Positions 1-12,328 of a DNA stretch of 64,000 nt are shown piece after piece. The stretch's first letter is position 1. Each line of letters begins with the position of its first letter. The position numbers and the translations under genes were made by a program. The notes under the pieces were generated by a model, which ran no database searches, was not told the DNA's origin, and saw only the letters and a list, made by a program, of their open reading frames with translations. This DNA is from Neelides folsomi (taxonomy: Eukaryota; Arthropoda; Collembola; Neelipleona; Neelidae): assembly GCA_034687125.1 (NCBI GenBank), contig JAQGBZ010000059.1, forward strand, positions 177,053 to 241,052, written 5' to 3'.

Positions 1-18
1 GTTTCTGCTCATCCCAAG

Positions 19-859
19 ATGCACAGTTCTTTTACAAGAAGTCATGCATTAGCCGCATACACCGTCAGTGTCCTTGCTGGACTCACATTCGTATGTTTTG
101 TCACCACTGCCTTCCGGGACTACTCGGCCAATGCCACAATTGACACCGTCACTGTTCTAGTGTAAGTCCACTTATTCACAATTAAATTAAAATCGCGGGT
201 TGTTGAAAATTGATCTATTTTCCCACTTTGCAGAAGAAATGTGCCTGATTACAGTGCTTCGAGAGAGAAGAACGACATGGGGTTCATGATCTTCGACCTT
301 AAAGCAGATAAGTTTCAATTTTTTAAATGGATTTTAATTATTTACAAAGATTACCCAGGTGGTTTCAACACATATATTCACCATTTTATAAAAAGGATGG
401 TTTTAATGGTAATAATTTCCCTTCCCTATGTTCACATTTGAGGCCGATGTTTAATTGGAATGTTAAACAACTGTTCCTCTACCTCACTGCGGAGTACGAG
501 ACGACGAACAACAAGCTCAACCAAGTCGTCATCTGGGATAAAATTATTCAACGAGGGGAAAATGCCGTGCTAGACCACAAGAACATAAGGCCAAAGTATT
601 ACTTCTGGGATGATGGAAATGGCCTCAAGTAAATCTTAAATAAACTTTTCATTTAATATGTTAACTACTACTACTTTATTCATCAATTTGTATTTCGTGA
701 TCAACATCGATTAACTATGTTTTTTTCAGGGGGAATCAAAATGTGACTCTCACACTCTCGTGGAACGTGATTCCAAATGCAGGCCATTTGCCCAACATTG
801 TGGCCTCCGGAAGTCACAAGTTCGAGTTTCCTAACGAGTACACAACGTCAAAGATGTGA
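19..859 (+). CDS. SPCS3: Signal peptidase complex subunit 3 (SPC22/23)
   Basis: Exons 19-161, 234-311, 443-628 and 730-859, all GT-AG with matching phases, encode 178 residues (human SPCS3 has 180). The family is a single-pass ER membrane glycoprotein that supports the catalytic subunit in removing signal peptides on the lumenal side. Seen here: a short N-terminus and one membrane segment at about residues 11-30 (ending CFVTTAF), then a lumenal domain with the family landmarks FNWNVKQLFLYL, NQVVIWDKI, FWDDGNGLKG and VTLTLSWNVIPNAG. The start at base 19 aligns residue for residue with the human N-terminus, so the CDS is probably complete although only 18 bases precede it. A poly(A) signal AATAAA lies at 1041-1046. 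The exon 2 donor (about 311/312) is the least certain junction, and the protein is one residue shorter than human there. It converges on the next gene. Confidence 0.95.
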
Positions 860-2437
860 AGGACGAGATGGTGAATGAGGGATCTCGAGGGCTCCAAGAG
901 AAGACACCGTTAAATAATTATTTAAATTTATTATATACATCCATTCCTCTTCTGTATCCTCCACTCAATTTTTCAAATGACTGTGAAAAACAAAATTACT
1001 ATCATCATTTGCTATGTCGTTTTAATCCTTAAAAAACTTGAATAAAAGCAAGGTTTCTTGGTTCGATAACTCGTTCAATTTGTTAGATAAAATAATAATT
1101 TACAATTAGAACTTTAATTTTAAATCTTGTATAATTTTTTGATATGTTTAAATTCATAATTTATCCAAGTAAATGAGCACTTTTTAAATAGACTTTTCTT
1201 TATTTTAAATGCTTCTTTTTCGCTTATTATGTTCAATAACATTAGAGAAAGTCAATTTTTGGAATGTAAGCACAGTTGTAGGTATTACGATGGATTAACG
1301 ATTAACTGAATACGATGCTATTTGGATTAAAAGTAGCACTTTATATCATTTAATAAACAATAATAAAAAAGAATTTGAGCCATTGCTTGATTTTCATGAT
1401 TACCAAACTACAAATCGCTTTTTTATACAAATTGCTAGCTAATTACGGATACCTAATATTTTTCCGTTTATATTAAATATATATTGTAAACAATGTAAAC
1501 GTAGTAAATCGGAGCGTGCTAGTAAAAATAATACTTATAATGATACAAACCAAATAGTTTTGTTTTCACTATTAAAGTCAAATAAATGATTCTTAACAAG
1601 CCGACAACATCAATAGTTAATAACACGTGATAGAATCCATTTCTCACTTTTCTGCTAATTAATGATCCGCTTTCGATATAACAATTTTCTTTACATATCC
1701 ATATATACAATTGGCAGTTTTCGAATAACAGGGTTTGCGTATATTTAAGGGAAGGACTCAACGAAGAAATTGTTTTAATATGTTTAAAGTTATTTTTATA
1801 AATATCTTAATAGACTTCACTTAGGGCAATGATAATTACCACTTCAATAAACATTATTTGAATATCCAATTGACCCAAAAGGATCAATAGAAAATCAATT
1901 AGCTGCTATTTGGTATAATTTATCATATTTATCAATTTTTAAATTTCCGCAATTCAGTTTTCTTCCCTCAGAAATGTCATTAACAATAAGAATGTTGGAT
2001 ATTTAATAGGAAGTTTAAAATCAAACTAGGATCAAAAGAATGTAGAGAATTAGTTAATTTAAACAAAATTTAATGTATAATTAATTAGGAATTACAATTA
2101 TACATGTAAGAGAATCCTCTTGCAACTACATACTAAGCTAATATGAAATACAAAATTGATACCATAAATTTAAAAAAATTATGAAATCGTACAACGATGA
2201 TGAATATGATTTTTAAAACGATCCGTCTAATACTTGATTCGCAATTATTTGAATTAAAGTGTAGGTAAATTATTCTTTGGTATGAAGTTTTATAACCATT
2301 GAAATGATGTAAGTGATGGGGCTCTTTCAGATCAGATGTGCAATACTATTCTATGCTATAGGGAATATTAAATTTATAAAGAAGTTCAGATTTGAAAGAA
2401 GGAAGTGATGTGAAGATTTGCCAAGTCGGTGGGTTGA
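860..2437. other. Intergenic: shared 3' flanks of SPCS3 and USP46
   Basis: AT-rich DNA between two convergent genes. It holds the SPCS3 3' UTR and AATAAA (1041-1046), and presumably the 3' UTR of the minus-strand USP46 gene at its right end. I see no coding exon, RNA gene or repeat structure in it. Confidence 0.6.
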
Positions 2438-4434
2438 CTAATTGTTGCAGTCCTTTGATTGATAAAAGAGGATGTAACCAGTCTCGGAAGATTTCTGGAC
2501 GTTTGACGTCAGTCCGTAAAAGTCTTCAATAGTCGTTGCATCAATTTTCTAGTTAATTAAATAAAATTTTAATTATTTATATATTTATATTGATCATATA
2601 CGTAACATATGTATACATTCTTTTACTTATAGCTTATAGTATTTCCTGTCTTAAATTAATAATTATATATTAGTAAATTTGAATGTTATATTTGTGTGCT
2701 TACATCGACCATGTCATCGTCGAATAATAACCAAAATCCATGGCTTTTAACGATGCTTATATAGTGCCCTCTATTTGGACCACTTCCGCAATGAATAACA
2801 ACGGCTACTAAATCGTAGAGGCGATCGGGATTCACGGCATCATCCGACTACATTAATATTTAATAATAAACTTGTAAAACCAGATGAAAATATTTATTGT
2901 ATTTATAAAACTGTATCGCTGTATGTTGAGTTGACCTTACCGTATTGAAGAGACGAAGCTCAAGAGGAAACACGACCCGATGAGATACTTTAATATGCCT
3001 ATTATATTGTTCCACATATTTAAACCGCTTTAAATGAAGGGCTAAAATAACCGGCAATTTCTTTACTCTCATTCGCTTCTGAAATTTAAAAAAACATTCG
3101 TTAGAATTTATAAATAATTCCCACACATGATATGAAAGAAGTTGGACATCTAATTATTTATTTAAAATTGTGCCATTTTCACCTGAGCTTCCTGGTAGCT
3201 ACAACAATTGTCACATTTAAACTTGTTGTCTCCACAAAGCATTTCCATATTACTGAAGCACCGTAAGCAATGAGTTATACTCGTATTTTGATCAATATCG
3301 ACTTGAAGATCCAAAAAATCCTCGTCCTTACTACTCACCTGAAACAATATAAATGACATAATTAACATCTTATTTAAAAGTTATTCTTCATAAATTCACA
3401 TTTTTTATATTTAAAAGCTCAATGTAAAAATTATCTTTCTAGATTGCATGTATGTATTAAAAATGAAAATGACAAGTTTACCATTTCACAGTTTAAACAT
3501 CTCGTCTCGCTTGTTAATATTCCTTGAAATATTTCATGAACCCAAGTTGGATCTTGCGATTTCGCGTCGTCTGGAACACTTTTGTTCTGTTTTGTTCCTT
3601 GCGTTTGCCTTTCAGCTACACACAAAATATTAATTAGATAAATCTAGCTAATATGGAGAAGAGTTAATGTTAATTGCTATAGTTAGTTAATAATATTTAC
3701 CCAAAATAATTTCATTGATTCGATTTATGAGAAAATTTAAAAACTCGTGAGCATCTTGTTGAAGATAATTATCAAACTCCTCTGTGAAATATTAAAAAAC
3801 ACGTTAATATACCATAGTTAGAACTTCATTTATGTATATATACCATTAAAATAATAAGTAAAAAGGAAGATTTAAAATCCATTTCAATTTTCCAATGTTT
3901 TACCTTTTTCTTTCCTAAGCCGAGCGATGAATTTCTTTGGGGCGATCGACCCCACCTTCTTCTTTTGGGTCGTGATCGTATAGAATAAGTCAGCTAAACA
4001 GGACAGCAAAGTTTCCTTTGGCCTTTTATTCTTCGCTTTGTATTCCAAAACTTTCTCGCGGAATGGTTTGCAAAAATAAAGAGCTTGAAGAACCGAATTA
4101 CTGTAACATGTGTTGCCGAACTAAGATAACAAACATTAACTCAATAGAATACTTCTTCAAAATATTTAATATCATTGAACAAATATTAAGATAAAACGTT
4201 TAATTTGTATAATATAGTTAACTAAGAAGTGAATAAAATGTATGTAAAGGTCTTTTTCGGATTAAGTTTATTACATTTGCGAGTCCAAAGAAGCGTTCAT
4301 TAGGTGGGAATTCAATTCCGATTTCTTTTTCAAGTTGAGACGCGTTAGTCCCCTTTAAAATAAACATGAAATAAATGAGAATTATATTATCTTTTAAATA
4401 TAATCAACTTTTGATATGATAAAATGATTACCAT
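2438..4434 (-). CDS. USP46: Ubiquitin carboxyl-terminal hydrolase 12/46
   Basis: Nine exons: 4432-4434 (ATG only), 4275-4352, 3904-4120, 3701-3781, 3482-3615, 3183-3338, 2941-3078, 2704-2847 and 2438-2548. They encode 353 residues (human USP46 has 366). This is a cysteine protease of the USP (C19) family that removes ubiquitin. In animals the USP12/46 enzymes are activated by WDR48 and WDR20, and in worms and flies act on glutamate receptors and Notch signalling. Catalytic residues are present: Cys32 in [11 protein letters not shown], His297 in NRGHYIS, and Asp in the FDDDM stretch (312-314). The zinc pairs are Cys166/169 and Cys213/216. The start (MGTNAS) corresponds to an internal methionine of the human protein, and an in-frame stop lies upstream within the first exon sequence. 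A further 5' exon giving a longer N-terminus cannot be excluded. The gene diverges from RPL21. Confidence 0.95.
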
Positions 4435-5039
4435 TCCAAAGCGGTAAAAATTGAGGATGAGGAGTTTACTCTAACGTCGCATTTACCAAACAACAATTTC
4501 CCCACTTGCAAATGGTGAAGATTAAATTGATCATTTGTTAAACCCGTGTACCAACGTCAGCAACTTTACTAAATTTATAAAAGAAGCGTATATTTTATAA
4601 CATTATTATTTTACTAACTCAATGCCCAAATGTTCAATCCATTCAAACTTTTCAATATTTAATTAATTTACAATACAGAATAGGTAAATTAAATTGGGAA
4701 TTAAATAATTAAATGTGATATTTTAAGGAGAGCCGGAAACTTTCTCTTGAGCTTACCAATTTAGTATAAAAGGTATGTGAGAAGAAACATCTTAAGCGCC
4801 GTGTCGTCCAAACTTCCTTCAATTGACGATTTCTAAAATTGCCCTATTGACAGCTCAATGCCGATTACCCAAGGAATACTTTTCGGGGCTAATGAGGTTC
4901 GGTCAAAATGATGACCGTATTGATTAATTGAGAATGAGGTTAACAAAGAATTTCGGAATCGGCCCTGTTGTTAAAAAGTGTAAAATTGAATGGGGTTGGA
5001 TTGGGATAGGGCAAGTTGATTGAGGTCCGGAGTTTGGAA

Positions 5040-5287
5040 ATTCCAGCGCCATCTAAAGGCCCCACATTGAAGGAACTGACCCGCAGGCGCCATCTGGTAT
5101 GAGTCCCAACCGTGCGGCCATATTCCTTTCAACTCGTGGTGGTTTCTCTCATTCACAGCCGGCCCAAGACGAGAAGCCTCTCAGTTTTACGTAATTTCCG
5201 ATTAAAATCCCAATTAAATTCATCATTGGCCCAACCTGGACATTCATTTAATAATCCCTTCTTTCTTCTGTTGGCCTTAGGTGAGAA
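5040..5287 (+). promoter_or_regulatory. RPL21 promoter and 5' UTR region with two AGATGGCGC-type motifs
   Basis: GC-richer than its surroundings, and placed between the divergent USP46 and RPL21 genes. The motif GCGCCATCT (reverse complement AGATGGCGC) occurs twice in the same orientation, at 5046-5054 and 5087-5095. It resembles the core of arthropod CTCF sites. A pyrimidine run CCTTTC at 5125-5130 could be the TOP-like start of ribosomal protein mRNA. A possible 5' UTR intron runs 5191-5280 (donor GTAATT, acceptor CCTTAG just before GTGAGAAATG). Promoter role, transcription start and UTR intron are all inferred. Confidence 0.5.
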
Positions 5288-6079
5288 ATGACGAACTCAA
5301 AGGGTTATCGTAGGAGTACGAGGGACTTGTTCTCCCGGCCCTTCAGAAAGCATGGGACGATCCCGTTGGGAACTTACCTTAAAGTTTACAAAGTCGGAGA
5401 CATCGTGGACATCAAGGTGGATTATCTTAAATTATACAATTTTATAATCCCATATTTTAACATTTCATTTCTTGGTATCAATTCTACATGGTTGTTTTTA
5501 TTTATTTAATTAGGGAAATGGAGCGGTGCAGAAAGGTATGCCTTACAAGTACTACCATGGCAAGACCGGACGAGTGTACAATGTGACACCAAGAGCCTTG
5601 GGAGTTATTGTCAATAAGCGCATCAGGGGAAAGATCCTCCCCAAGAGGTGACGTTTTGTTCATTTGAGTCATAAATATATTATTGATATTGATTGTAAGT
5701 TACAATCAATTAAGTTACAATTTGTAACCGTATTTGATTTGATTAGAATCAATGTTCGAATTGAACATGTGAACCACTCCAAGTGCAGAACCGACTTCTT
5801 GGACCGTGTGAAGGACAATGAGAAGCTCAAGACCGAAGCGAAGGGAAAGGGAATTTTTGTTGTCTGCAAACGACAGGTAAATTGGGCACACATTCCAGTC
5901 CTGATTTATTATTTCCTTCCAGAGAACCTTTATTTCCATCCCAGGAGAAATTAATTGAAACTAAAATTTACTTGATTTCATTATTTTAGCCTGCACAACC
6001 CCGCGGAGCCCACGTTGTAACAACGGCCAACAACGAGCCGGTCATTCTTCAACCTGTTCCATATGAGTTTGTTGCCTGA
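5288..6079 (+). CDS. RPL21: 60S ribosomal protein L21 (eL21)
   Basis: Exons 5288-5416, 5514-5647, 5747-5876 and 5990-6079 encode 160 residues, exactly the human length. eL21 is a structural protein of the large cytosolic ribosomal subunit. Recognisable landmarks are [20 protein letters not shown] at the N-terminus, [20 protein letters not shown], the [18 protein letters not shown] segment, [16 protein letters not shown], and the C-terminal PVPYEFVA. All introns are short (about 100 bases) and in phase. AATAAA at 6102-6107 lies 23 bases after the stop. The gene converges on TP53I11, with 354 bases between the two stop codons. Confidence 0.97.
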
Positions 6080-6433
6080 TTCCTCTACATCTTCGCAACT
6101 AAATAAATGGGATATTGATTTTTTCAAAAATATCCACTTGAGGATGAACTTTATTACCAACATTAAACATCAATATATTTATTGTGAGCTATGAATCCAA
6201 AGTCTCAACACATGTTATATATTTTATTTGTAGTTTTAAATAGAGGAGATGATTTTACCATCTCGTAATTTTCCATGTAAATTTATAAATAGGTCATATT
6301 ATCTACGGGAAATACATTTGTTTCTACTTTCAATCTAGTAGTTAATCCTAGGTACGAATTAATTGTAGAGTTCAATTGTGGAGAATGGCATATTATCTTT
6401 GTGGTAATTGGTATTCAACATTTCCATTTTCAT

Positions 6434-9400
6434 TCAATCTCTTCTGATATAATAAAGATCTTTGTTTCCTTTACGTACTCCAGACATAGCTTTTCCAATT
6501 CGCTTGATGTAAGCGTAGCAGATAGTAAACGCCAAAAGTCGAATTCCCATGTTCGCAATCATCTGAGGAAAATTTAAATTTCAACTCTAATTTGTTAAGA
6601 TTAATTATAGCTTCTGAAAACATAAGCTTAGCTCAATTTACTCTATTATATGGATTGCATGTAAAATAATTGCTCTCATCATAAATATAATACTTTTACA
6701 TACTAATATAAATATTATATTAAAATTATTTTATAAGTTGATACTTTTGATATACCTAGTAAACATTTATGGTTAATAGGCAGGCAATGAAACATTATTA
6801 AAAGTAAGTTGTTTACCCATTTGTCGTAAAAGACAGTGAAACCGTGTGTGATTCCGTAAAGGATATCGGCCAAAAGTAGAGATCCGAAGTAGAAGAGACT
6901 CATTGTTTGAATTGCTCGAACAATGCCCTTGTCATTCATCTTTAAAAACTTCCAGTGGAGAAACCCCAACGCTGTTCAATTTTCATTCAAACAGAATATC
7001 CATTGACTTCATTGTTTAACTTTCCCGAACCTCGAGCTTTATTTACCCTCATTTATCAATGTTGGTTAATTACCATAACTTACCTTTAATAAAAGTTATA
7101 TACTTTATAAGCATATAATGTTTTATATCACATGATCACATCACATAATCTAAAAGTATCTAAAGAATCAAATGTGAAAGCTAATTAAAATTACCCATAA
7201 GAGAAAGGGCGTAATAGTGATTTGCGGTAGATGTGTGATCCGCCGAGGCTCCAAGGAGATGTATCTCCGACGCTGTTCCAGGGAAGAGAATGATGAAAAC
7301 AGCTTGGATTCCAAAAGAGATGCCCAAAAGCAACTGCCACTTCCAATACCCTCTTGGGAGTTGCAAGTACAAATGATCATTGTGACCGAGGACTTGAGAA
7401 ATCTGATATATGAACAAAAATAAAATATAAAAAACACAATATTTACCTATATGTGTTTTTTATATTAAGAAATTTATATGAATATGTATGAATATATTGA
7501 AGACACTGAAGAGTAACTACTTATGTATGTAGATATACAGTAACTATTTATGTAGTACATGTGGAAACCTAATGTATATAACACAAAAAATATAAATTTC
7601 AACCATGTTAACCTTTGATCGATGAATGTCCCCATTGTCTGTTTCACCAACGCCGAGTATTTTCCTTGTTTTGAGACGACTTTGCAAATCCCCACAGCTA
7701 TCCTTCCTAAATAGGTAAATACTTTCTCTTATATGTATGTACGGAGTGGCCCAGGGATCGATAGGTTTAAACATATGCAATTGTTATATAAATATATATG
7801 TTTAAACCTATCGATCACTGGGCCACCCTGTATATACCTAGAAATAGTATTTAATATCTATTTACGTAGTTTGAATTCCCAAAACTACTTATTCAAAGAC
7901 AACATTTAATTTCATTTACAAATAAATAAAATGTCAATAGGAAGTAATTGCAAGATGGAACAATCTACTTTAATATATAGGTACATACAAACTAGTAAAA
8001 ATATTGATATTTTCTCTGCTCAAAATTTTGAAAGGTTCCAAGTCTACCACTCATTGGGCAATTAAATTGAACCAGGAGGGATGAAGTGAGACGTGAAGTT
8101 TGGGGAAGTTGAACCTCACGTCGATGAGTGAATAATTTGAGGAGACTCTTTTGGCCAAGGGAAGGCAAACGGGGGAATGCGAGGAGAAATCGATTTTTCA
8201 AACCGTTTACGTCATTTGAAAGGCAGTGCAGAAAGTTGATTCTCTTCCACTTTCCTTTTTCCCTTTTTTCATATATAGATATAAGTATTGTATAACAATT
8301 TGTCCAAGGCCCTCCAGATTCCAAATTAGTATGCGAGACGAGGGAGACTCATCAGGAATGATTTTAATTTCGACATGGAAGTCACTTTGAGAGATCCGCT
8401 CATTAACCCTATTTGATGTCTTAACGCCTCTGTTAACGCCCAACAGAACTCAAATGTACATCTGCCATACGCATATTCATTTATAAGTAAATATTACAAA
8501 TTCTCAAATGGGACAAATTGAGAAAAATTTAATAAGAATGCCTTCCCAAGATGACTTAATGAATGAAAGGAGTGGGAGTGAGAGGCAAGGAAAATCTTTT
8601 TTAATCTTTCAAAAGCTCATCTTTCCAATTCAAATCCTCTTTCTCTGCTAGCGCTCGATCCAATTTGACTAATTTCCCCAAGTTGTCTGTCTGAGAGGTA
8701 AGGGAGGAAATGGGCTAAAAATGCGGAATATAATTGCGGCCCCTCACTTCCAATAAACTGGGAGTGAGAGCCTCATCCTCGGACGAGAGCTAATCAGATC
8801 GCCTTAAAAGCATGAGGAAATTGAATTAATGTGAGACAACTCCAGGAAACGTATACCGAATTTATTCGATGAACACCCGCGTTCGATTAGCAGCCGGGTC
8901 TGGGAGGCAAATTTAGAAATAATATATATAGCTTAACATCGAAATCTTTGTTCAATAGCCTGGGTGGGTTTATAATTATGGTACTTGAAAATTGGAATTA
9001 CAAGTTAACACAGAAATGTTAACAGAAAAATGAAGATTCCACATGCATTGATGCTTTTCATTCTGATCTTACATTTAGTTTTTTCAATGGGTTCAAAACG
9101 TTCATTTTTGTGAATTTAAAATAATTTGTTAAGTTTAGGGATAGAACAAAAGTTCACTTAAAGTACATCAATACCAAATAAGTACATGTACAATACATAG
9201 TTGTAAAGTATACATTGTAATAAAGTATTTAGTAGCTGGAGCTCATATTCGAATCAATTCGGTAGTTGGGAAGGGGGAGGGGGGCAGGATGTCACTTCCT
9301 GCCCTCAACTTCGGATGTGTCTTCCTCGCTCGAGAGACTCCCCATGTTAACACCCGCCATCGTAATTTTAGAGACAAAACCAAACCTTTCTAACTTTGAT

Positions 9401-9516
9401 GAGAGTTGTGTATAGCTTGGAGGGTCGAGCGATGGGGTCGATCCAGTTCGAAATGAATCTTTCACCTTTCGACCCTCAGTTGGAGGGTCGTCGGGCATCT
9501 TGGCTTCCTCGTCCAT
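6434..9516 (-). CDS. TP53I11: Tumour protein p53-inducible protein 11 homologue
   Basis: Five coding exons: 9296-9516, 7613-7706, 7195-7402, 6817-6971 and 6434-6562. They encode 268 residues (human 189). This is a small multi-pass membrane protein of poorly defined function, reported as p53-inducible in mammals. The diagnostic block [12 protein letters not shown] (83-94) followed by HRSK and ISQVLG (106-111) matches the human protein closely. The remainder is hydrophobic, with about four predicted membrane segments. The first exon was assigned from phase (ends with two bases of a codon) and because it produces KKDSCGDL, like KKHSQTDL in human. It adds about 60 residues rich in D/E, S and P (start [10 protein letters not shown]). 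Two donors are atypical, GTGACA after exon 1 and GTTAAC after exon 2. Intron 1 (about 1.6 kb) contains a MITE-like palindrome. A possible AATAAA on the minus strand lies at 6178-6183. Confidence 0.87.
7742..7830. mobile_element. Palindromic MITE-like element with TA flanks
   Basis: An 89-base near-perfect inverted repeat lies in intron 1 of TP53I11. The left arm reads CGGAGTGGCCCAGGGATCG and the right arm, reverse complemented, CAGGGTGGCCCAGTGATCG. Complementarity continues inward through ATAGGTTTAAACATAT, with a short AT-rich loop. The dinucleotide TA sits immediately outside both ends (7740-7741 and 7831-7832), as expected for Tc1/mariner-type insertion. It is too short for a transposase, so a non-autonomous element is the simplest reading. 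I saw no second copy in this window. Confidence 0.65.
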
Positions 9517-11099
9517 TCTTTGAATAAAGAGATCTTTTAAAGAAGTTACACCTATTTAAAGTTAGAACTTGACTTAACACTTATAAATTACTTTTTGTAA
9601 TGATATATTTATGTACATTACATACATAATAATTAATAATTAAATTAGTATTTATGGTTTAAGGTACATAGTATATTTATGTTATGTTATGTAATTTAGT
9701 AACTATAATTTCCCTAAGTATTATTTAAGTGTTAATATTAATTTAGTACCGATATATGTAAGTGATACTTATAAACACTTACAAATACTTATTACGCGTA
9801 TTTCTAAAAAGAAAAGTATATGAGAAGAATCAAACTTAAATCTGGGCTTATTTGTCACTTATTGATCAAAATCTTACTCGAAATGTTAAAAATGACTTTT
9901 TTATAATCCAATAGGTCAGTATAAACAAAACAAATTCAAAGTAAAGTAAAATTTCTTTGTGGTGATGTTAAAGTGATCAAAAGGCTAAATATTCTATTTA
10001 CTTATTTTTATAATCGCATATTTTAACATTTTACAATGAACCATTTGTAAAAAATGTTAAATATGCTTACTTTATACCCTTTCCTTATTTCCCCAATGTA
10101 TTAGGTCATAAATCATATATATAAAAATATGTGGAATGCATAAATATTTAAATACATGATACATGTGGTAAATATATGTATGTATAATGTTATAAAAGTT
10201 ATAAAATTAAAAATATTTAGTTGATTCTATTTGTGCTTAGAATATTTGTGCATATTATATTCTGTTAAATACCTATACATTATATAAGAGGGAAAGTTGT
10301 TGAGCCTTTCGTCGCTCATTCGTGTTATGAATATGGGATTAGAAAGCGAATCAACTTTTTCACACATGCTCCACATGCACGATAGAATTACTCAAGGTGA
10401 TAATCAACTTTGTTATTACTTTCTAATTCCTTGGCTCAATTAAACACAATCTTTATAAATTCATACAAGTTAAGCTAAAATTGAAATCTGAAATACATTT
10501 AAATAAAATTAATTATTAAATCAAATATACTACTTTACTATTCATGCTGAATTGATGCTAACAGTGGATTATGCTAATATATTATTTTCAAAATATGTAT
10601 TACAAACTTAAATGTATGTATATTAAAGAGTGGAATATTCTAACAATGGATTTTTGGCTCAAAAGTACCATTCAAGTTCCAATTGAAGGAAATGTAAAAA
10701 GACTCACTTAAAGTTTTCCTTGCTTTCTCCTTTGTTCCTCTTCTAGCTTTTGGCTCACGTTGGGAGTGGAAAGGCTCATGTGGGCATTTCCTTTCTAGCA
10801 ACAGGTTTATAAGCATTTCCTCTCACAGTTGCGCGATCTTACACTCTTCTTACCTTCCAATCAACCTCAGGACCATTTTATTATTACATTCCTCCTCTCC
10901 ATGTCATCCTCCTGTCATATTACCATTCAAAGGTTGGCCCAATCCCAGGAATATGATTAAAGATAAAAGCAGGGGAATAAGTGGAGTTGTCTGTTCAAAC
11001 CAACTCGAATCACCAGTGATGAATAAATGATGAGATAAATGAAATCAAAGGGTTTTTGAAGAAGTGGGGGACCAGGAAACGGTTTCACAATATCCTCTT

Positions 11100-11600
11100 T
11101 TGACTGGGCCGACCAGTTTGGCTTTGAGGGAGAGATAGTGTTCACGAGTTGCCTTGTTAAGCAGATTTTGGGCCCTGAGCTTGCCTGGATGGGTGAACAT
11201 CAGGAAGAGCCGGGGTTCGAAATTGGCGGTGAGGGGTTCACCTTGGCGAAAGGACCAGAGCTCACCAAGAGGTGGAGCCGGGTCGGCCAGTGGCCCCTAC
11301 CAGGTCAGTTGAGGACTAAATGGCAAAAGGTCTTCCCATTTCTCTCCCTCGGAGCACATAGGTGGCGGCCGCGACCATTGCACACACACGGTCATAATTA
11401 AGTATCCCCCATGGAAGCATACAAATTAGTCTAATACCAATAGCGTATACAACACGGGGGTAAATTTCTTTCCACTGGAAACACACATATCAATCTAATA
11501 TTGATAATGTGTGCCATACGGAGTAAAGAAATGCTTGTAAATAGGCTGAGACAGACTGCAATGGGCCTCTAGGCCTGCGCGGCTGTGATGGTAACATTAC
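11100..11600 (+). repeat. GC-rich structured Pol III-like element, possible SINE or ncRNA
   Basis: This stands out sharply from AT-rich flanks. The stretch TAAGCAG...GGGCC...TGGATGGG (11158-11192) resembles the internal promoter of 5S rRNA genes (TAAGCAGGGTCGGGCC...TGGATGGGAGACC), and GGTTCGAA at 11215-11222 resembles a tRNA B box. GGTGAAC near 11192 can pair with GTTCACC near 11236. Further right come two diverged copies of a hairpin unit of about 60 bases (11401-11525) and a short GGCCTctAGGCC hairpin (11565-11577). The combination suggests a 5S- or tRNA-derived SINE, or a decayed structured RNA gene. The 5' boundary is unclear. An open frame at 11138-11401 runs through it but has no family resemblance. 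Confidence 0.35.
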
Positions 11601-12328
11601 AATCTCCCAATATACATACATACATCCTCTTTTGACATTCAAACTTTTAGCTACATTAATTTATAATTTAATTTAATTAGGTTATGAATTCCTTAAACCA
11701 CTATTTTATAGCTTAATATTACAAACATTAGCGGAAAAACTTTTCAGACCAAATGCACGTGTGTTGATGAGGATCTTTTAATAAATTCCATTTTTGTTTG
11801 ATCTATTTATATAACCTCTAAATTAATACAATTAAAAGTTTCTAACTGAATAAATTCAAGAGTTGAGGGAGAAAGTTTATCCGAGCTAGCCGAAATTACC
11901 AAAACATTCACTACCTCCTTTACAAAACTTACCAATTGATGAATTCAAAATGCATGAAATTAAATGGCTAAATGTATCATATGTAATATTAGTATGTAAA
12001 TGTACTAATCTACTATTACAAGTATAAATATAATGTATGGAAAGTATCTTTTACAATTTTTATTTACAAGCTGGTATACTGTTAAATGTCTGTATGTAAG
12101 TAATACTTATTTGTACAGATATATAAACGTTCATAACATAACAAAAGAGGCGTATGATTATGAAAATTAAAAAAAGTTTAAAACAATAATGGTTTGACAA
12201 GAGAGAATAGTTCTTTATTGATACGATTCTTTATAAAAGCTCTGATCTTTATGGCGTAAACGAGAAGTGACAGAAAAGTTTGGCCGTGTGAACGAATTGC
12301 CTTTCAGCCCCGTCGGTTGTCTTTTCAG

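Noticed and set aside
5664-5939. Overlapping frames around RPL21 exon 3 on both strands
   Set aside because: These are shadows and read-through of a well-defined L21 exon.
11138-11401. 87-codon plus-strand frame through the GC-rich element
   Set aside because: The frame covers sequence better explained as a structured Pol III-like element. Residue use (W, G, R-rich) reflects GC composition, and no splice sites or family support it.
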